Shown here: positions 28,441-38,316 of the stretch, in pieces | Layout: each line of letters opens with the position of its first letter | How positions within the stretch are numbered: the stretch's first letter is position 1 | Assembly (NCBI RefSeq): GCF_050433385.1 | Contig: NZ_JBNPXI010000002.1 | Coordinates: 1 to 64,000 of the forward strand | Reading direction: 5' to 3' | Length of the DNA: 64,000 nucleotides | DNA from: Brassicibacter mesophilus | GTDB taxonomy: Bacteria; Bacillota; Clostridia; Tissierellales; Proteiniboraceae | The notes under the pieces: model-generated | The model's database searches: none | What the model was told of the DNA's origin: nothing | Seen by the model: the letters and a program-made list of their open reading frames with translations, nothing else | Made by a program: the position numbers and the translations under genes

Positions 28441-29088
28441 GTGGCTTCAAGAATGGTCCATTTAGCTATAAATAAACAAATGGAAGAAGTTTTGGAAGTA
28501 AGGGATTCTAATAGATTTAGAGTTGGACATGTATTGCCGGATGCTATTATTCGCGGACATAAGGCGCATGCGGCTAGTCATTACAAGTTAACTGTTTGTG
28601 AAGGAAAGAAAAAAATGATGGATTTTACTGGCTTTTACAGACAGTTTTCAACAAAGTTATTAGAAGATAGTTTATACTTAGGATATTATTTTCACTTGAT
28701 TGAAGATGCAATTTATAGAAAGTTTTTATATTGCGATTATCAATTGGGTGGTAATAGTGGACAGGAATTCTTGGAGGCACTACATAATGATTATGCAATA
28801 CTAAATGGATATCTAGTAAAAACTTATAAATTAACCAATACTCTGAAGGTGCCGGAGCATTTTGCAGAGGATGAAATAAATAAGATATATCCGTTTATAT
28901 TGGAAGAGTTCTTATTAGATATGACTAATGATTTTACTTCTTCATTAGATGAAAAAGCTAAATATTTCACAGAAGATATGGCAGAAGAATTTATTAGGAA
29001 ATGTATTAACATTTGTATAACGGAATTTGAAAAAATTCAAATCGGTAAATCATGTCTTAATCCATTTGAGTTTGCCTGGGACAAATAA
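28441..29088 (+). CDS. Zinc-dependent phospholipase C-like protein (215 aa)
   Basis: GTG start behind GGAGGGAG. The layout fits a clostridial branch of the zinc-dependent phospholipase C/P1 nuclease fold: MVHLAI near the start, GHVLPDA near residue 30, SHYK near 42, and YLGYYFHLIEDAIYRKF near 80, which supply the His and Asp metal ligands. There is no signal peptide, so it should be cytosolic. Substrate unknown. Confidence 0.65.
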   Translation: MASRMVHLAINKQMEEVLEVRDSNRFRVGHVLPDAIIRGHKAHAASHYKLTVCEGKKKMMDFTGFYRQFSTKLLEDSLYLGYYFHLIEDAIYRKFLYCDYQLGGNSGQEFLEALHNDYAILNGYLVKTYKLTNTLKVPEHFAEDEINKIYPFILEEFLLDMTNDFTSSLDEKAKYFTEDMAEEFIRKCINICITEFEKIQIGKSCLNPFEFAWDK

Positions 29089-29245
29089 TGAGTATTGATT
29101 ATGATTGTTGAAAATTTCCATTGAGGAGCCCAATGATGGGATATGCTCCAGAGCGATGGATGACTATCGGCTTTATGGTAACACTGAAAGCTTATGCAAA
29201 TTAAGTCATAGAAAGAATAGAAGAAAATAAAGGGGAGGAGTATCC
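29089..29245 (+). other. Intercassette segment without attC cores
   Basis: It carries GAGCCCAATGATGGGATATGCTCC (a hairpin) and then CGGCTTTATGGTAAC, which matches the end of intron copy b (23150-23171). Probably another intron remnant, here without its 5' end. Confidence 0.45.
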
Positions 29246-29947
29246 ATGGATAGTAGACGATCTCTATGGAATGAGCAGCAGAGTCACTTAAGAAAGATAT
29301 TATTAAAACCAGATAAATTTGACGAGGCAATAAAGTTATGTTTAGAGCAGCATTGCATGGTACATTCTTCAGAAATGAGTGGAATAAATGTCGAGACTTT
29401 TGAGGATGAACTATGGAAAAACCTTGACGATAAAACATTTCGAGCTGCAATTGGGGTTAAGGGACGTACTATCGCATATGGGATATGGCATTCATCACGA
29501 ATAGAGGATATTACAATGAATATTTTAGTTGCAGACAGTAATCAGGTTATCGATTCAGATAATTGGCTTATTAGGATAAACTCTAATATATATGATACTG
29601 GCAATGAGATGAAACCAGATGAAATACTACAATTTAGTTCAAATATCAACATGCAATAATTGCGGAACTACAGAATTACTGTGGGCAGAAGAACTAGAGA
29701 GATTATACAAGGGTTTAAACCGAGTGATTTAAAAAGAAGGTTTGATGATATAAAACTAAAAAAAATTTTTGATATAGGTGCGGTTTCAAAGGATGAAGCA
29801 GCAGGTTGGTTAGTTGATTTTTGGGGTAGGAAGAATGTTGCAGGAATATTACTAATGCCAGTTACCCGCCATCATGTTGTGCATATAAATGAGTCTCTTA
29901 ATACCAAGAGCAAAGCGAGTTCAAGACATAAATCGAAAGATTACTAG
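29246..29947 (+). pseudogene. DinB-like family protein with one internal stop
   Basis: GGGGAGGAG before ATG. Frame is continuous from 29246 to 29947 except for one TAA at 29657. Helical DinB-type features: HLRKILLKPDKF at the start, YGIWHSSRIEDITMN with a metal-binding His, and MPVTRHHVVHINES at the end. A single GAA-to-TAA change would explain the break. Confidence 0.75.
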
Positions 29948-29992
29948 TATATGATAGGAAATGTCTCCGTGGGGGAGATATCAGTTAACAAG

Positions 29993-30011
29993 CTATTTGC
30001 AGACAGTTAAC
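29993..30011 (+). repeat. Two left attC-like cores
   Basis: AGTTAAC occurs at 29993-29999 and 30005-30011, with no right core before the next gene. Remains of a broken site. Confidence 0.35.
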
Positions 30012-30133
30012 AAAAAACTTGTTGACCATCTCAAGATATCAAAGACGCTATGTGCTATTTTACACAAACAGAGTGATAACTTTAAGATGAAGGAATAGTT
30101 ATTTATATAGTATCATAATAAGAGGTGTTAAGA

Positions 30134-30731
30134 ATGATTATTAAAGAAATTGCTCCATGGGAGTTATTACAAAAGAAAATGACATGGGAGCAACTAAAAT
30201 TCATACATAATAAAAGAGTTTTGGATTTTGGGAGTGGAAATGGTATGACAGCTGACCATTTTGCTATAGACAATGAGGTTATAGCAATTGAGCCAGATGA
30301 AAAGATGCTTCAGGATAGATTTACTGAAAATGATTATATACAAATAAAAGGAGATATGAGGGAACTTAAGAATTTTGAAGATGAATCATTTGATGTGATA
30401 TTGTGCCACAACGTTTTTGAGTATGCAGATGGTAGCGCTACTGAATAATTTTGAGCATGCAAATGAATTATTAAAAGGTGAAAATGGACATGCTCAACAG
30501 TTTGGTACAATTAATTACTATGAAAATACAGAAATCTTAGAATGGTCAGATAAATTTAAAATAGAAAGAATCATGGGTATGAGAACATTTTGGGATTTGC
30601 AGCAAAATCAAGAAATACATAAGGATAAAACTTGGCAAGAACAGATGTTGGAAATGGAATTAAAGGTAAGCAAAATAGAAGCCTATAAAGCTGTGGCATC
30701 CTTTCATCATGTTATTTTACGAAAAAAGTAA
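30134..30731 (+). pseudogene. Class I SAM methyltransferase, deleted and frameshifted
   Basis: AGAGGTG before ATG 30134. Motif I is clear (RVLDFGSGNGMTADHF), then IAIEPD and DVILCHNVFEYADG. Right after this about 25 residues are missing and the frame changes; the end (LLNNFEHANELL, VSKIEAYKAVASFHHVILRKK) follows from 30417. It should be inactive. Confidence 0.75.
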
Positions 30732-30837
30732 TGAAAGTTATGAGCATATTCGTTAGTGCACATTCTCTTTATAATAGGAATAAATAAAAATTAGCTAATG
30801 TGAACTAAATATTTGAAGAAAGCGAGCTGAGAAGCGA

Positions 30838-30951
30838 ATGGTAAAAACGATTGTCGGAGTATTTGCTCATCCTGATGATGAGATTAGTGTAGTTGGATTG
30901 TTAGGACGAGCAGCCTTAATTCTAACAGAGGGGAAAATTGCCTATATGTAG
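30838..30951 (+). pseudogene. PIG-L/LmbE deacetylase N-terminal fragment
   Basis: The 37 codons contain VGVFAHPDDE, the metal-binding AHPDDE signature of PIG-L-type N-deacetylases, then end at TAG 30949. Most of the enzyme is gone. An isolated right core GTTAGTG lies upstream near 30752. Confidence 0.7.
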
Positions 30952-30974
30952 GGGTATAAGTGAGGAGAGCATAA

Positions 30975-31682
30975 ATGGACAAAACAAGTAAAATAAAATT
31001 AGTACAAGAGCGACTCGCTATCATTGGAAAATACGATTCCAATGTTTTTAAATATGATAAGAATATATTTGTTAAATCAACAAATTCTTTTTTTGAAATA
31101 GTTACATTTGGTAGAAATGCAGTAATTAGAGCGGATAAATTAATATATGATTGGTGTGTAGAACATTTTTCATCAATGCCAGCGTGTGAAATTATGGATG
31201 GAGAAAATCTATTTCTAATTGAAATGAAACTACGAGAATATAGTAAAAAGCTTGCTGGAGAACATGCTAGATATTTGTATTTAGATAAGAATAAAACTGT
31301 CCATCAACCTTCTGGCTTTGAGTATAAACTTTTTAATAAAAGTAATATAAATGTTTTGTACAGGAACCAAGGGTTTAATAATGCGTTAAACTACAAAAAT
31401 GATGTTATTGCCATTGGTGCATATCATGAAAATCAACTTGTTGCCTTAGCTGGAGCTGATGATAGTTTAGTAGACTTATGGCAAATTGGCATAGATACTT
31501 TATCATCATATAGAAACAAAGGACTTGCACCTTTCCTTGTCAAAACTTTAGCGGATGAAATTGAAAAACGTGATATATTACCATATTATACTACATGGAG
31601 TTCCAATATTGCATCAACAGCAGTTGCTCTTAAAGCAGTTTTTTTTCCTGTGTGGGTTGGATACTATGCAGAGGATATATAA
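30975..31682 (+). CDS. GNAT-family acetyltransferase (235 aa)
   Basis: TGAGGAGAG before ATG. The N-terminal 130 residues are an unrecognised domain; the C-terminal part has the GNAT fold, with VIAIGAYHENQLVALAGAD and LSSYRNKGLAPFLVKTLADEI (acetyl-CoA loop RNKGLA). Substrate unknown. Single-gene cassette with an attC-like site downstream. Confidence 0.75.
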   Translation: MDKTSKIKLVQERLAIIGKYDSNVFKYDKNIFVKSTNSFFEIVTFGRNAVIRADKLIYDWCVEHFSSMPACEIMDGENLFLIEMKLREYSKKLAGEHARYLYLDKNKTVHQPSGFEYKLFNKSNINVLYRNQGFNNALNYKNDVIAIGAYHENQLVALAGADDSLVDLWQIGIDTLSSYRNKGLAPFLVKTLADEIEKRDILPYYTTWSSNIASTAVALKAVFFPVWVGYYAEDI

Positions 31683-31843
31683 ATGAGGTTGTTTTAATTA
31701 AATGGTTATAATAAGTGCTGTGGCACATTTTATATTTACATATATTAGAATAGAGTCTGAATGTAATTGTAGCTAGCAAAGTTTTAAAACGTTTAAATAC
31801 AAAAGAATCTAAGGATATACTTCGAAGTTGAATGAGTAACATG

Positions 31844-31984
31844 TTATAACAATATGTTTGCGCAAGGTTGCCTAGAAGAAAGTTTTTGGGTCTTGCCATT
31901 TGGCACCATATTTTTTCACTGAAACGGAGTACTGTCGAGGCAGTATGTCCAGTTCAGGAACGTTGCAAAAACGAGACGTTAGGT
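31844..31984 (+). repeat. attC-like site
   Basis: TTATAAC (31844-31850) to GTTAGGT (31978-31984); arms GTTTGCGCAA and TTGCAAAAAC pair partly. Confidence 0.65.
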
Positions 31985-32015
31985 GACATTTTAAAAAGGA
32001 AAGTGAGGCGAAAAT

Positions 32016-32264
32016 ATGGCTGAATATCTTATAGGCATGCATTGTCAATTTGATGATGAAAAATATAAAAGGGATTATATATATGATGAATTTACTGGAA
32101 TAGAGTTTTGTAATTTTGTAAGTAGAGCAGAAATAGAAAAAATGACTGCAATTGCAAGAAAAGATAAATTTAAAATTGGTATTCATTTTCCCTTAGATAG
32201 ATCAAATTACATGCATAGAGACCCATTATTAGTATCTCTTAATGAAGGGGGTAAAATTTTATGA
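32016..32264 (+). pseudogene. TIM-barrel (isomerase/endonuclease-like) protein, 3'-truncated
   Basis: AAGTGAGG before ATG. The 82 residues look like the first third of a sugar-phosphate isomerase/AP-endonuclease 2-type barrel (YDEFTGIEFCNFVS, KIGIHFPLDRSNY), then stop in GGKIL where the next small gene begins. Homologous barrels are about 250 residues. Confidence 0.5.
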
Positions 32265-32449
32265 AGAATTTTAAATTGAGTAGAAATTTATGGCTATTTT
32301 CTGGATTTTGTTTTTTATTAGCTTTTATATTTAAATTGCCATACAATAAACTATCAATATTACCTATTTTAAATGGAATTACATGTATTCTCTGTTTTGT
32401 TAACGCTTATATTAGCCATAAGAAAATTATCAAAGATAATAAAGACTAG
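32261..32449 (+). CDS. Small two-helix membrane protein (62 aa)
   Basis: GGGGG lies 8-12 bases before ATG and the gene overlaps the previous stop by 4 bases. Two hydrophobic helices (about residues 10-24 and 33-50) and a basic tail. Function unknown. Confidence 0.5.
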   Translation: MKNFKLSRNLWLFSGFCFLLAFIFKLPYNKLSILPILNGITCILCFVNAYISHKKIIKDNKD

Positions 32450-32845
32450 ATTAATGGACAATATTATTTAAAGCGAATTAAAAGACGCTAAAATGACTTA
32501 CCTTAAAAATTAATATATTTTCACCATTGTTTTAAAACATTGCTTTTTATTAAATGATTATAATGTAATGGTGCAAAAGGTATTTAAAAATACATTATTA
32601 ATTATTATGGAAAAGAAAATTATTGATGCAATCATCTAATCTTCATAAATTATCAGGAAACTATAGACATGAAATACTAGGAAAAGACGCTACTGCACGT
32701 CTATGCAGGGCGGATAATTCCGATATTTTTATAGGGTTTAGTACTTGATGTTAATTCTAGGCTACATGAACAGTTAAAGCTAAAGAAAATTTGAAGTAGT
32801 CCAATATAATGATATTAAGGAGAGCCTCTGTGGGACAGGCTGAAC
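32450..32845. other. Gene-free AT-rich stretch
   Basis: It holds a 40-codon open frame at about 32628-32750 without a good ribosome-binding site, and a GACGCTACTGCACGTC palindrome-like segment. No supported gene. Confidence 0.4.
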
Positions 32846-32989
32846 AGTTAACAAAGTATTGTACAAGAATGCACATGGAAGTATCTTAGGGCCATGTGCA
32901 TCACGTCATTTTACCGGAAGCAAAGCTCTACCAATAGATACTCAATTAAAGTCGGGTTTAGGGACATTGTAAATATTTGAACGCTATAT
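32846..32989 (+). repeat. attC-like site, right core altered
   Basis: AGTTAAC (32846-32852) and GCTATAT (32983-32989, GCT for GTT). An inner CACATGG/CCATGTG hairpin is present. Confidence 0.5.
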
Positions 32990-33118
32990 GCCATTTTTCT
33001 GAAAATATATTTGTAATAGCAAAAATTTATAATTTTTATTTAGGGAGTGTTTGATGTGGTCAAAAAATGGTTATAATTTCTCTATTTTACGAGGTCAATA
33101 AATAAAGGAGTGTTAGAT

Positions 33119-33532
33119 ATGGTGAGCATTACTTATAAAAATATAAATAAGTTTAGTGAAGTAGATATAAAAAGCTTATATGAAGATGCTGGCTGGACAA
33201 GTTATACAGAAAACATACCTAAGTTGCTGGAAGCAATCGAAGAATCTCTAATGGTTGTTTCAGCATGGAGTGATGACAAACTTGTTGGTTTAATAAGAGT
33301 TGTAGGAGATGGACTAACTATAATATATATACAGGATATTTTGGTATTAAACAAATTTAAAAGAAATGGCATAGGATCACAACTCTTAAAATATGTTTTA
33401 GAAGCGTATAAAGATGTTCGTCAAAAGGTTCTATTAACAGATGATAGAAAAGCAACAAGAGGTTTCTATGAAGCAAATAGATTTTTTTCATGTGATAAGG
33501 GAGATATAGTTGCATTTGTTAGGGTTGACTAA
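33119..33532 (+). CDS. GNAT acetyltransferase (137 aa)
   Basis: Start at ATG 33119 (AAAGGAG eight bases upstream) rather than GTG 33110. A minimal GNAT: YEDAGWTSY near residue 18, VGLIRVVGDG, IQDILVLNKFKRNGIGSQLL (motif A), and a short end TRGFYEANRFF. Flanked by attC-like sites. Confidence 0.88.
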   Translation: MVSITYKNINKFSEVDIKSLYEDAGWTSYTENIPKLLEAIEESLMVVSAWSDDKLVGLIRVVGDGLTIIYIQDILVLNKFKRNGIGSQLLKYVLEAYKDVRQKVLLTDDRKATRGFYEANRFFSCDKGDIVAFVRVD

Positions 33533-33577
33533 AACTAGTTCTTTTATTTTGACTAAATGTATGGTTGTAGGAACAGC

Positions 33578-33701
33578 ATATAACACAGCATGACCATCTA
33601 TGCTAGTAGGAAATGCTTTGAAGCAGGATTAGCACATGCGTCTTCACCAGGATAAGAATTATCTAAGGTTCAAGCGTATCGGTCATACCAGTACGTTATA
33701 T
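33578..33701 (+). repeat. attC-like site
   Basis: ATATAAC (33578-33584) to GTTATAT (33695-33701), exact complements; arms CATGACC and GGTCATAC. Confidence 0.75.
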
Positions 33702-33791
33702 GCCATTTCTAAGTAAGCGTTTAAATTTAAAAATAGTATATTTATAGAACAGCTGTAATTAATTCTTATTACATCATAGGGGAGAGTTGAC

Positions 33792-34377
33792 ATGGGGACA
33801 ATAGTAGCAATCGGAGGAGGGTAAATGCGTAATCTTGAGATATTTCCGATAGATGAGTGTATTGTTAAATTATCAAGTAAAATACAGCCTAAGGTACTTT
33901 TTATATCTACTGCAAGTGGAGATGCGCAAGGATATATAGATTAGTTCTACTAAATCTATGAAAAAAAGTTAGGATGTGAAACTGATACATTACTTTTGAT
34001 AAATAGTACATTATCAAATACAGAAATAAAAAATAAAATTTTATCTTCAGACATAGTGATAATAATTTATCACGAAATAAAGATGTTGGTGGGATTATAA
34101 ACGTCCTATTGGTCTAGGGATTATCAATGCTATTTATTGTCCACATTATAATCATGAGGATAAAGAAGGTTTTGGTGAAATGATGAGTACAGTGGATGAA
34201 GTAGGAATTGCAATTGAAGATAATTATGCTGTTGTGGTTAGGGAGAACAGTTTTAAGATATTAAAAAGTGATAAAAATGCAAATGCGTATAAAATATTCA
34301 AACCAAATGACAAAATACAAAAACAACCTTTAATAAACTATGAATTTATTAATATCGCTAAGTTATTCAAGCGTTGA
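33792..34377 (+). pseudogene. Peptidase S51-like protein, many lesions
   Basis: GGGAGAG before ATG. Stops interrupt the frame after AIGGG and again after QGYID, and the middle is frameshifted. KVLFISTASGDAQGYID, IGLGIINAIYCPHY and IEDNYAVVVRENSF mark it as a cyanophycinase/S51-type peptidase. The catalytic serine region is lost. Confidence 0.7.
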
Positions 34378-34407
34378 TAATAGAAGAATAAAATATTATA
34401 AGTATTG

Positions 34408-34462
34408 CATTTTTCAAACTCATGAATGGCATGAAGAAAATGTCAGGGATGCGGAACATTAG
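34408..34462 (+). repeat. Right half of a decayed attC-like site
   Basis: GAATGGCATGAAGAAAATGTCAG then CATTAGA in place of GTTAGG; similar to the right half of 7317-7436. Confidence 0.35.
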
Positions 34463-34521
34463 AAAACAGTTATTATAAGGGGATTATTGTAAAACTGATT
34501 ATCAAAGAGGGAGAAAACATA

Positions 34522-35091
34522 ATGAGTAAAATTAATTTTGAATTTGACAAATTTCCTCAGCTTGAGAGTAAAAGATTTATTCTAAGGGAAGTTAAGGAAC
34601 GAGATTATATATCACTATATGAAATATACTCAGATGAAGATGCAGTAAGATATCAGCAAATAAGTACTATGAAAACAATTGAACAAGCGCAGAAATCTGT
34701 ACAAGCTTTTTTACAAGGATTTAAGAATAAAAAATTTATTAGATGGTGTATAGCTACAAAAGAAAATGATAAAGTTATAGGATTAATTACTCTTCATGAT
34801 TTTAATATTTGGAACTCTCAAGCAGAAATAGGATTTATGCTTAATAAAGGGTATTGGAGAAAGAATGTTATGGGAGAGGTAGCACATGAAATCATTAGAT
34901 TTGCATTTGAAATAATTGAGTTAAATAGGATAGAAGCATTAATACACCCAGATAATATCGCTTCAATAAAATTAAGTGAGAAGTTAGGGTTTCATAGAGA
35001 AGGACTTAAAAAGGAAGCTGCTTATAATAGGCGGACTGATGAATATGAGGATAGATTAATATTTGGTATAACTAAAAATAATAAGAAATAA
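34522..35091 (+). CDS. RimJ/RimL-type GNAT acetyltransferase (189 aa)
   Basis: AGAGGGAG before ATG. The start LESKRFILREVKERDY is typical of the Rim group; GLITLHDFNIWNSQAEIGFML follows, and motif A is changed to WRKNVMGEVA, with Asn replacing the usual second Gly. The end HPDNIASIKLSEKLGF is standard. Probably an N-terminal or small-molecule acetyltransferase, though the altered loop is worth noting. Confidence 0.85.
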   Translation: MSKINFEFDKFPQLESKRFILREVKERDYISLYEIYSDEDAVRYQQISTMKTIEQAQKSVQAFLQGFKNKKFIRWCIATKENDKVIGLITLHDFNIWNSQAEIGFMLNKGYWRKNVMGEVAHEIIRFAFEIIELNRIEALIHPDNIASIKLSEKLGFHREGLKKEAAYNRRTDEYEDRLIFGITKNNKK

Positions 35092-35115
35092 ACTTTAATT
35101 TTTAATGGCACTATC

Positions 35116-35226
35116 TTCTAACAATAAACTCAAGTTTACCTTGGCTTTAAAAGATAACTAAAGCATATTTCTTTGCCTAGCTAGGAACTAGCACGACTTA
35201 GGAACGTCTTGAGTGCGAGACATTTT
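35116..35226 (+). repeat. attC-like site, right core decayed
   Basis: TTCTAAC (35116-35122); arms CTCAAG and CTTGAG; the right core reads CATTTTC instead of GTTRRRY. Confidence 0.55.
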
Positions 35227-35274
35227 CACAAGTATTAGAAAAAGAATTTGAAATCACAATAGGATGGTGAATAA

Positions 35275-36027
35275 ATGAGAATAGGAGTTTTTGATTCAGG
35301 TATAGGTGGACTAACAGTATTAAATGAAGCAATGAAAATGATGCCGAATGAGGAATATATATATTTTGCAGATACTTATAATGTACCATATGGAACAAAG
35401 ACAAAAGACGAAGTAAAGAAGTCAATATTTGAAATTACTGATTTTCTATGCTCAAAAGGCATCGATGCTTTATTGATAGCATGTAATACTGCGACTAGTA
35501 TTGGTGTAGATGAGGTTCGACAAAAGTATAGTTTCCCGATTATAGGAATGGAGCCAGCTGTTAAATATGCGCTTAATTATAATAAAAATAAGAAAGTCCT
35601 TGTACTGGCAACATCTTTAACTTTGAAGCAAGATAGGTATACAAAATTAGTCAATAATATTGATTCAAAGAGGATAGTCGAGTCTTTAGCTTTACCGGGG
35701 TTAGTTGAATTTGCTGAGAACTATATTTTTGACAGAAATGTAATTTTGGATTACTTAAATAATGAGTTTTACCATTATAATCTTGAAGAATTTGGCGTTA
35801 TTGTTTTAGGATGTACCCATTTTATTTATTATAAGGACTATATAGAAGAACTTATTCCAGAACATGTTTGTGTTGTAGATGGAAACTATGGAACAGTAAA
35901 TCATATGATCAGTATTTTGAAGGATAAATTGTCTAGTAATCACGGAGGACAGATTGAGTTTTATCAATCTGATAAAGACGGCATAAGAGTAGCACAATTC
36001 AAGAAGTATATGCAATTATTAAAATAA
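35275..36027 (+). CDS. murI: Glutamate racemase (250 aa)
   Basis: ATAGGATGG before ATG. Signature motifs are intact: DSGIGGLTV (residues 7-15, catalytic Asp), PYGTK, LIACNTAT with catalytic Cys near residue 70, and GCTHF with the second Cys near 181. It makes D-glutamate for peptidoglycan. Normally a housekeeping gene; here it sits as a cassette between two attC-like sites, so it is likely an accessory copy. Confidence 0.92.
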   Translation: MRIGVFDSGIGGLTVLNEAMKMMPNEEYIYFADTYNVPYGTKTKDEVKKSIFEITDFLCSKGIDALLIACNTATSIGVDEVRQKYSFPIIGMEPAVKYALNYNKNKKVLVLATSLTLKQDRYTKLVNNIDSKRIVESLALPGLVEFAENYIFDRNVILDYLNNEFYHYNLEEFGVIVLGCTHFIYYKDYIEELIPEHVCVVDGNYGTVNHMISILKDKLSSNHGGQIEFYQSDKDGIRVAQFKKYMQLLK

Positions 36028-36032
36028 AGTTG

Positions 36033-36165
36033 TGATAACAAACAGGTTATTGTCAAAATTATCAGTATCATTTTATTGAAATCAGAAGAAGAATGGCTGA
36101 TAATTTCGTTAACAACGAAGACTTTACTTGGAACGCATGATTACGAGAGGCGCTAGACGTCATCT
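36033..36165 (+). repeat. attC-like site, right core altered
   Basis: TGATAAC (36033-36039) and GTCATCT (36159-36165). Arms AAATTATCAG and CTGATAATTT are exact complements. Confidence 0.55.
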
Positions 36166-36179
36166 AAGGAGGTAAAAAT

Positions 36180-36935
36180 ATGTTAATTAAAGATTTTGAG
36201 AATTTTATTGTTGATATATTTACAAAAGAAAAATTAGAGGTTGTAAAAGAAAAAAATGAATATGGGTTCACGAATACAGGAATAGAAGAAATTCTAAAAG
36301 TAGGTTATTGTACCAATTTAACTATTGAGTCTGCACAAGAAGCAGTAAAAAGTAATGTTAATTTGTTAATAACTCATCATGATGCTTGGGAGTGGATGAC
36401 AGGAATAAAGGAAGAAGCGCTTGAAATTTTAAAACAAAGCAATATAACACATTTCTATATTCATTTACCATTAGATGATGCTGAATTTGGAAATAACACT
36501 TCAATATTGAAGAAACTTGGATTTAAAGTTATAGACAAATTTTCAAATGATGAAGGAATGTATTGTGGAAGAATAGGAGAAGTAGATAACCCAATAGAGT
36601 TTGAAGAACTTGTAAAAAGAATAGAAATTCTGTTAGAAGAGCCAGTCCGAAAATGGAAAAACAATGAACGATTAGTTAAGAAAATAGGAGTAGTAACGGG
36701 TGCAGGTTTTTCTGCTATAGATATAAAAGATGCAGTAAACTTAGGTTGTGATGTGTATTTTACCGGGGAAAAGATACTTTATACTGTTCAGTATGCGAAA
36801 TACAGTAAAATAAATCTAGTTGTTGGAAGTCATACATTTACAGAGATATTTGGATTGGAAAGCTTAGTTAAAATACTAAATAAAAGATATCCTTCGGTAG
36901 AGATTATTAGGATTAATGAAGAGCATATTGAGTAA
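36180..36935 (+). CDS. Nif3-like dinuclear metal-centre protein (251 aa)
   Basis: AAGGAGG before ATG. Nif3 marks: NLLITHHDAW (two His, residues 66-67) and GSHTFTEIFG near the end (His and Glu ligands). These proteins bind two metals and include GTP cyclohydrolase I type 2-like annotations; the true role is uncertain. The usual inserted CutA-like domain is reduced. Single-gene cassette. Confidence 0.85.
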   Translation: MLIKDFENFIVDIFTKEKLEVVKEKNEYGFTNTGIEEILKVGYCTNLTIESAQEAVKSNVNLLITHHDAWEWMTGIKEEALEILKQSNITHFYIHLPLDDAEFGNNTSILKKLGFKVIDKFSNDEGMYCGRIGEVDNPIEFEELVKRIEILLEEPVRKWKNNERLVKKIGVVTGAGFSAIDIKDAVNLGCDVYFTGEKILYTVQYAKYSKINLVVGSHTFTEIFGLESLVKILNKRYPSVEIIRINEEHIE

Positions 36936-36967
36936 TCATGGCATCTAATATGATATGACAAGAAGTT

Positions 36968-36992
36968 ATTTAACAAAAAGGAGTAGTTAGGA
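36968..36992 (+). repeat. Collapsed attC-like site
   Basis: ATTTAAC and GTTAGGA with 11 bases between; the arms are gone. Confidence 0.45.
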
Positions 36993-37062
36993 TAGCTTTG
37001 GAGTCTATTATGTTTAATGTAATTAGGGGTCAAAGTTATGATATGTTGAGGAGAGATAAAAA

Positions 37063-37701
37063 ATGAAAAAATTTAGAGTAGTTTGTTTCGATATGGATGG
37101 AACCTTGATTACAAATATTAATTCAGTAGAGTATCTTTGCATTTTGAATGGGAAAGTTGATGAAGTCAGAGATATTGAAATAAGAGAAGAAAACGATGAG
37201 ATTTCTTGGATAGATGCAGATTACATAAAAGCTAAATTATTTAGCGGATTAGAAATTAAAAAAGTAGAGGAAGAATTTAAAAATTACATAAAATTCATTA
37301 ATAACATTGGAGAAGTATTAACAGAATTAAGAAATAATAAAATTTTAACCATTTTAGTAACTGCTGGACCAATACAAGTTGCAAAAACTTTAGAAATGAT
37401 GTTTAATTTCGATAAGGTCTACGGAAGTGTATATGAGGTTGAAAACGGAGCTTTTACTGGGAGAATATTAAATCATCTTGGAGATAGTGGAAAATTAGAG
37501 AGCTTGATGTCATTTTGTAATGAAAATAATATTGCATTAGAAGAGGTTGTTTCAGTCGGAGATAGTGCATCAGACATAAAAATATTTGAGAAAAGTGGAA
37601 AATCAATAGCGATTAATTATTCAAATAAATTAATTGGAAAAGCTGATGTATACATGAGAACTAGTAATTTATTTGATATCATAGAACATATAGTTGCATG
37701 A
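37063..37701 (+). CDS. HAD-IB phosphatase, SerB-like (212 aa)
   Basis: GAGGAGAG before ATG. Motif I FDMDGTL (nucleophile Asp9, acid Asp11), motif II TILVTAGP, motif III Lys in GDSGKLE, motif IV VSVGDSASD. Together they fit a phosphoserine-phosphatase-like HAD-IB enzyme with an alpha-helical cap between residues 20 and 80. Substrate unproven. Confidence 0.88.
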   Translation: MKKFRVVCFDMDGTLITNINSVEYLCILNGKVDEVRDIEIREENDEISWIDADYIKAKLFSGLEIKKVEEEFKNYIKFINNIGEVLTELRNNKILTILVTAGPIQVAKTLEMMFNFDKVYGSVYEVENGAFTGRILNHLGDSGKLESLMSFCNENNIALEEVVSVGDSASDIKIFEKSGKSIAINYSNKLIGKADVYMRTSNLFDIIEHIVA

Positions 37702-37776
37702 CGCTTTTGTAGAAGTGATAACTTCATATATTACATATATTCTTGCAAGGAAGCTGAGTGAAAGGTTTTGAGTGTG

Positions 37777-37783
37777 AGCTAAC
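37777..37783 (+). repeat. Isolated left attC-like core
   Basis: AGCTAAC after the HAD gene; no right core follows before the next gene. Confidence 0.3.
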
Positions 37784-37844
37784 TACACTAGAATTATTAA
37801 TCATATTTAGGCTTATTTAGATGTATTGTAGGGGTGATTATAAT

Positions 37845-38261
37845 ATGGCGATTATTGTATGTCATAGAAAAACAAATAAAAAATACATATTGTTAGGAGC
37901 AGGATTTGGAGCTTATAAATCTTCAAGGCCTAGTTTTCTAGGTGGTAATATTTTTCCTAATGAACAAGAAGGAACATTTAAAATGGTATCAGTTTGTGAT
38001 AGATTTGGAAACATAAAATGGTTTGAGTATAGCAAGTTAAAAGTTATAGAAGTAGATGGTGTTAGGGTGTCAGAGTATAAAATTCTTTATGAAGAGAATG
38101 AAACAAAACATCAAGGTAATACTCCGCAAGATATTGAGATGTGTCCTGCGTGTGGTTATAAAGTTCCAATAGACCAAATGAAATGTCCTAGTTGTGGGCT
38201 TACTCTAGTTGATAATACATATAAAGAACTTTCAGATTTAGCAAAGCGAAAGAGAAGGTAG
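37845..38261 (+). CDS. Protein with C-terminal zinc ribbon (138 aa)
   Basis: ATG 37845 is preceded by TAGGGGTG. The N-terminal 95 residues form an unrecognised domain (YILLGAGFGAYKSS, SVCDRFGNIKWFEYSKL). At about residues 106-125 two CxxC pairs (CPACGYKVPIDQMKCPSCG) build a zinc ribbon. Role unknown. Confidence 0.65.
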   Translation: MAIIVCHRKTNKKYILLGAGFGAYKSSRPSFLGGNIFPNEQEGTFKMVSVCDRFGNIKWFEYSKLKVIEVDGVRVSEYKILYEENETKHQGNTPQDIEMCPACGYKVPIDQMKCPSCGLTLVDNTYKELSDLAKRKRR

Positions 38262-38316
38262 TACTGTTTTAAATTGTAATGACTAAGAGTTATAATGAGG
38301 TAATAGTGATTACTTC

